Source: a virus
DNA: 25,043 nt
Virus record (IMG/VR): IMGVR_UViG_3300027712_000141
Span: 1 to 25,043 of that record
Direction: 5' to 3' (one strand)
A program made the position numbers and the translations under genes. Shown one piece after another: positions 22,776 to 25,043 of the stretch (positions are counted from its first letter, which is position 1; every line of letters begins with the position of its first letter). Below the pieces are notes generated by a model. It was not told where the DNA came from. It worked only from the letters and a program-made list of their open reading frames with translations, and did no database searches.

Positions 22776-25043
22776 TTAAAACTTTATAATCAGTTTGACT
22801 TCTTCTTTAGAAGTTGTTGAACGAGTAACTGGTGTAAAACTTTCCACGTAAATCATTTTTCCTGAATCTCTAACCAAATCGGGATTTGTAATTAACAGAT
22901 AATTATTACAAGTACCTGAAGCCCCTGAAGTCTGACCAATGATAGCATTTGAACCAGCTTGAAAATTATTTACGTCTGAAACATCGCTCAAAATTAAAAC
23001 AGGATAAACAGAAGAAATAGTTGCTGTAGATCCTAATCCATTATTTATAGTGTGGGTTGGACCGAAAGATAAACTTTGACTTACAGCGGTCAATTTTATA
23101 TAAGTAGAGTTTGCAAAAATACAAATACCATTAGCACCTGTTGTAGTATCGGTTACAGTCTGCCCAATTGCAACTGTTCCACTCATAGAGGAAACCAATA
23201 GATCTTTTTCATCGCTATTTGAAATAATTCTACCGCTTGCAAGTGAAATCTCTTGTTGAACATATTCATTATTGGAAAATGCTCCGGTATTAGCCGTGAG
23301 AGTAATTCTTCCGGTTTGATTAAAATGAATACCAAAACTAGAAGATACATCGGTTGTACCGTTAGCAGTATAGATACTGGAAACAGTAGCATAAGCATTT
23401 ACAACACTATCATACATAATATCTCCGGCGACAAACTGACCGACAACATTACTCATGAAATATACACTATTGTTTACTATTGAGGTTACTATGCCGATCG
23501 ACCCTGAATTGGACTCAGTAATAATTTCTGCAGAATTACCTACAGGAAAATAAATTGTATTGGCCGCATTTACATTTGCTGTTGAATTAGAATAATATCC
23601 ATAGATTGTATTTGAGATATTAAATGTTCCCTTAACACTTTTTAGTTGAAGGAACGAAGAGTTACCATAAACAACAACGCCAGCAGCATTGGTTGATGAT
23701 TGTAGAACAACTTCGCCTGCTGTCCATCCACCACCTGTAGAAGAATAACTTGAAGTATTAAGAGTAAAGTTTGTCCTATCAAAATTTGTAAGAGTTACTT
23801 TAATGTCTTTAAATTGTGGATCTTGAAGAATACCAACTTTTCTATAAGAACCATAACCTAGTATTTTATAACTTTCATTTGTTATGGTATCAAATACAGC
23901 ATCAACACCAACATATCTACCACCAAGTTCAGTTACGGCATCATATCCATGACCATATACAGGAGATATAATTGCTCTGGCTTGCGCACCAATACCATAA
24001 TTTGTATTTGCATAAATTGAAACATTTGCTTGTGTAAACCCCGTACCTGGATTTACTATATTAATACCAACAATATTATAACTTGAATTAGCCGATGTAT
24101 TGACAACAGCAATTGCAACAACGTTGGAGCCGTCACCTGTCACTTTTACAGTAGGTCCAATCTGATATTCTGTTTGATCATTTGGTAATGATATTTTAGC
24201 AATCAAAGTTGCATTACCACTTGAAGTACCGTTTGCTGTAGTTCTAAATGTTACAGGATAACCAAGTTTAAATTCACCGTAAGGATTACTAATGGTAATA
24301 TTAGGATTACTTTGAACCGACATAATTTGGGATTTTTGTAAAGAAGATTCACCACTTACATAAAACTGATTCCCGCCACTATTAGCTTGCCATGTTCCGG
24401 CCACACTCGATAAGATAACAGTTGAAGAATTGGAAAAAGCTACAACAGCATTTGCGCCTTGGTTTACCAAACTGACATCTGTCATATCAACTTTCTCACC
24501 TACAGAGAAGTAAATTCCAGATAATGATGAATTTGTAATTGCTATCTGAACAGATGTTAGATTGGTATTCGATATATATCCGTTTGATCCAGAAATCACA
24601 ATTGATGTAGGTTCGGCGACAACCGGCATTTTATAATGAGAGTTTGCAGAAGCTGAGAAAGAATTATTAAAAGGCTGGCTGACGATAAGAGCAGTCGTGT
24701 TTACAGTGTTAACAACTCTACGGATATTACTAGTAGTGTTTGCACCGATACGAATGTATTCATTATTAGAATAACCATTGGCTGAGTCGTTAAGTTGTGT
24801 TCCAGAACCAAAGATGATCTGATTATCACAGTACATAACAGCCGAAGCTGTTTGTCCTCGAAAGCTGTGACCTGTTTGGTTCGCACCTTTTGTTAGAGCA
24901 ATACGTGAACCGACAGCAGTTGCTTTCAAAGCAATAACTGTGGAATTAGCAAAGTCAACATAATAAGTTGTACCAGATGTAAGCCCACCAATAGCAGTAT
25001 TACCAGTTGCTACTGTATAAGTTATCAGATCGTTGGCGGTATA
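22776..25043 (-). CDS. Modular virion structural protein, 5'-truncated by window edge
   Basis: The frame is open from the right edge to TAA 22778-22776, giving at least 755 residues. A TTG at 24929 could be read as a start, but the 38 codons before it are open and protein-like ('TAIGGLTSGTTYYVDFAN'), so I take the gene as continuing off the window. It is a string of beta modules with the pattern 'G-E/D-x-V/I ... A-x-G/A-x-V': 'FSVGEKVDM', 'GGWTAGEVVLQSSTNAAGVVV', 'FVAGDIMYDSVVNAYATV', 'GQTVTDTTTGANGICI' and 'GQTSGASGTC'. The C-terminus 'GKMIYVESFTPVTRS' then 'EEVKLIIKF' resembles the end of T4-like cyanophage virion structural proteins that I recall. It has no cysteine clusters. It lies 9 bp before the DUF4815-like gene and is probably a baseplate/tail component made with it. 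Confidence 0.9.
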   Translation of the reverse strand, partial: YTANDLITYTVATGNTAIGGLTSGTTYYVDFANSTVIALKATAVGSRIALTKGANQTGHSFRGQTASAVMYCDNQIIFGSGTQLNDSANGYSNNEYIRIGANTTSNIRRVVNTVNTTALIVSQPFNNSFSASANSHYKMPVVAEPTSIVISGSNGYISNTNLTSVQIAITNSSLSGIYFSVGEKVDMTDVSLVNQGANAVVAFSNSSTVILSSVAGTWQANSGGNQFYVSGESSLQKSQIMSVQSNPNITISNPYGEFKLGYPVTFRTTANGTSSGNATLIAKISLPNDQTEYQIGPTVKVTGDGSNVVAIAVVNTSANSSYNIVGINIVNPGTGFTQANVSIYANTNYGIGAQARAIISPVYGHGYDAVTELGGRYVGVDAVFDTITNESYKILGYGSYRKVGILQDPQFKDIKVTLTNFDRTNFTLNTSSYSSTGGGWTAGEVVLQSSTNAAGVVVYGNSSFLQLKSVKGTFNISNTIYGYYSNSTANVNAANTIYFPVGNSAEIITESNSGSIGIVTSIVNNSVYFMSNVVGQFVAGDIMYDSVVNAYATVSSIYTANGTTDVSSSFGIHFNQTGRITLTANTGAFSNNEYVQQEISLASGRIISNSDEKDLLVSSMSGTVAIGQTVTDTTTGANGICIFANSTYIKLTAVSQSLSFGPTHTINNGLGSTATISSVYPVLILSDVSDVNNFQAGSNAIIGQTSGASGTCNNYLLITNPDLVRDSGKMIYVESFTPVTRSTTSKEEVKLIIKF
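23042..23049 (-). promoter_or_regulatory. Possible intragenic late promoter box TATAAATA
   Basis: An exact TATAAATA on the minus strand lies inside the truncated structural gene, 276 nt before the start of the DUF4815-like gene at 22766. An internal late promoter for that gene is possible, but in coding sequence of this AT content a chance match is also expected. Confidence 0.3.

Noticed and set aside
24701-24929. TTG at 24929 as the true start of the structural gene at 22776
   Set aside because: The frame stays open to the window edge with 38 more plausible codons, and I see no ribosome site before the TTG.

Overview
The window looks like the late structural region of a T4-like (tailed, contractile) marine bacteriophage. 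Fifteen complete genes and two edge-truncated genes lie on the minus strand, so transcription runs from high to low coordinates. They are packed almost end to end: gaps are 0-68 bp and one pair overlaps by 17 bp. No tRNA, rRNA, CRISPR array, insertion sequence, integrase or metabolic gene was seen. Several protein segments resemble ones I recall from virion structural and tail-fibre proteins of T4-like cyanophages and related marine myoviruses: the DUF4815-type N-terminus at 22766, the 'VYYTSTDQDGNFRVG' block in the 1124-residue fibre, the 'FDGQTLWAVRR' block in the 1099-residue protein, and the 'SRIVEGIVTVTP' end of the 108-residue protein. The sequence does not identify the host. It is AT-rich overall, and a marine bacterium such as a cyanobacterium or an alphaproteobacterium would fit, but that is inference.

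Layout in transcription order. (1) 25043-15729, baseplate or tail-associated proteins: a 5'-truncated protein of at least 755 residues built of repeated 'G-E-x-V ... G-A-x-G' beta modules; a 1497-residue DUF4815-like protein ending in a 101-residue Gly/Ser/Asp/Pro tail; and an 831-residue protein whose N-terminal 'AQTF' module I recall as part of the large DUF4815 protein in relatives. (2) 15724-10458, a fibre cluster: a 71-residue coiled coil, a 391-residue fibre, a 108-residue Ig-like protein, a 115-residue protein, a 568-residue fibre, a 176-residue coiled coil and a 316-residue fibre. (3) 10412-2862, large virion proteins: a 257-residue protein with a cupredoxin-like domain, a 1124-residue fibre with eight tandem sugar-binding-like repeats followed by a beta-helix, and a 1099-residue structural protein. 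(4) 2837-1, accessory or tip proteins: a 122-residue protein with YD-like repeats, a 384-residue protein that is 9% cysteine, a 212-residue acidic protein, and the start of a second cysteine-rich protein related to the 384-residue one but running off the window edge.

Regulation appears to be phage late transcription. The T4-type late-promoter box TATAAATA occurs exactly in each of the three widest gaps (18247-18254, 10442-10449, 6198-6205), and a GATAAATA variant lies in the 29-bp gap at 1298-1305. Each sits 22-36 nt before a start codon. The pair of cysteine-rich, glycine-rich paralogues at the left end, separated by a small unknown gene, is the least conventional part of the window and the best candidate for something not well described, possibly a disulfide- or metal-stabilised adhesin tip.
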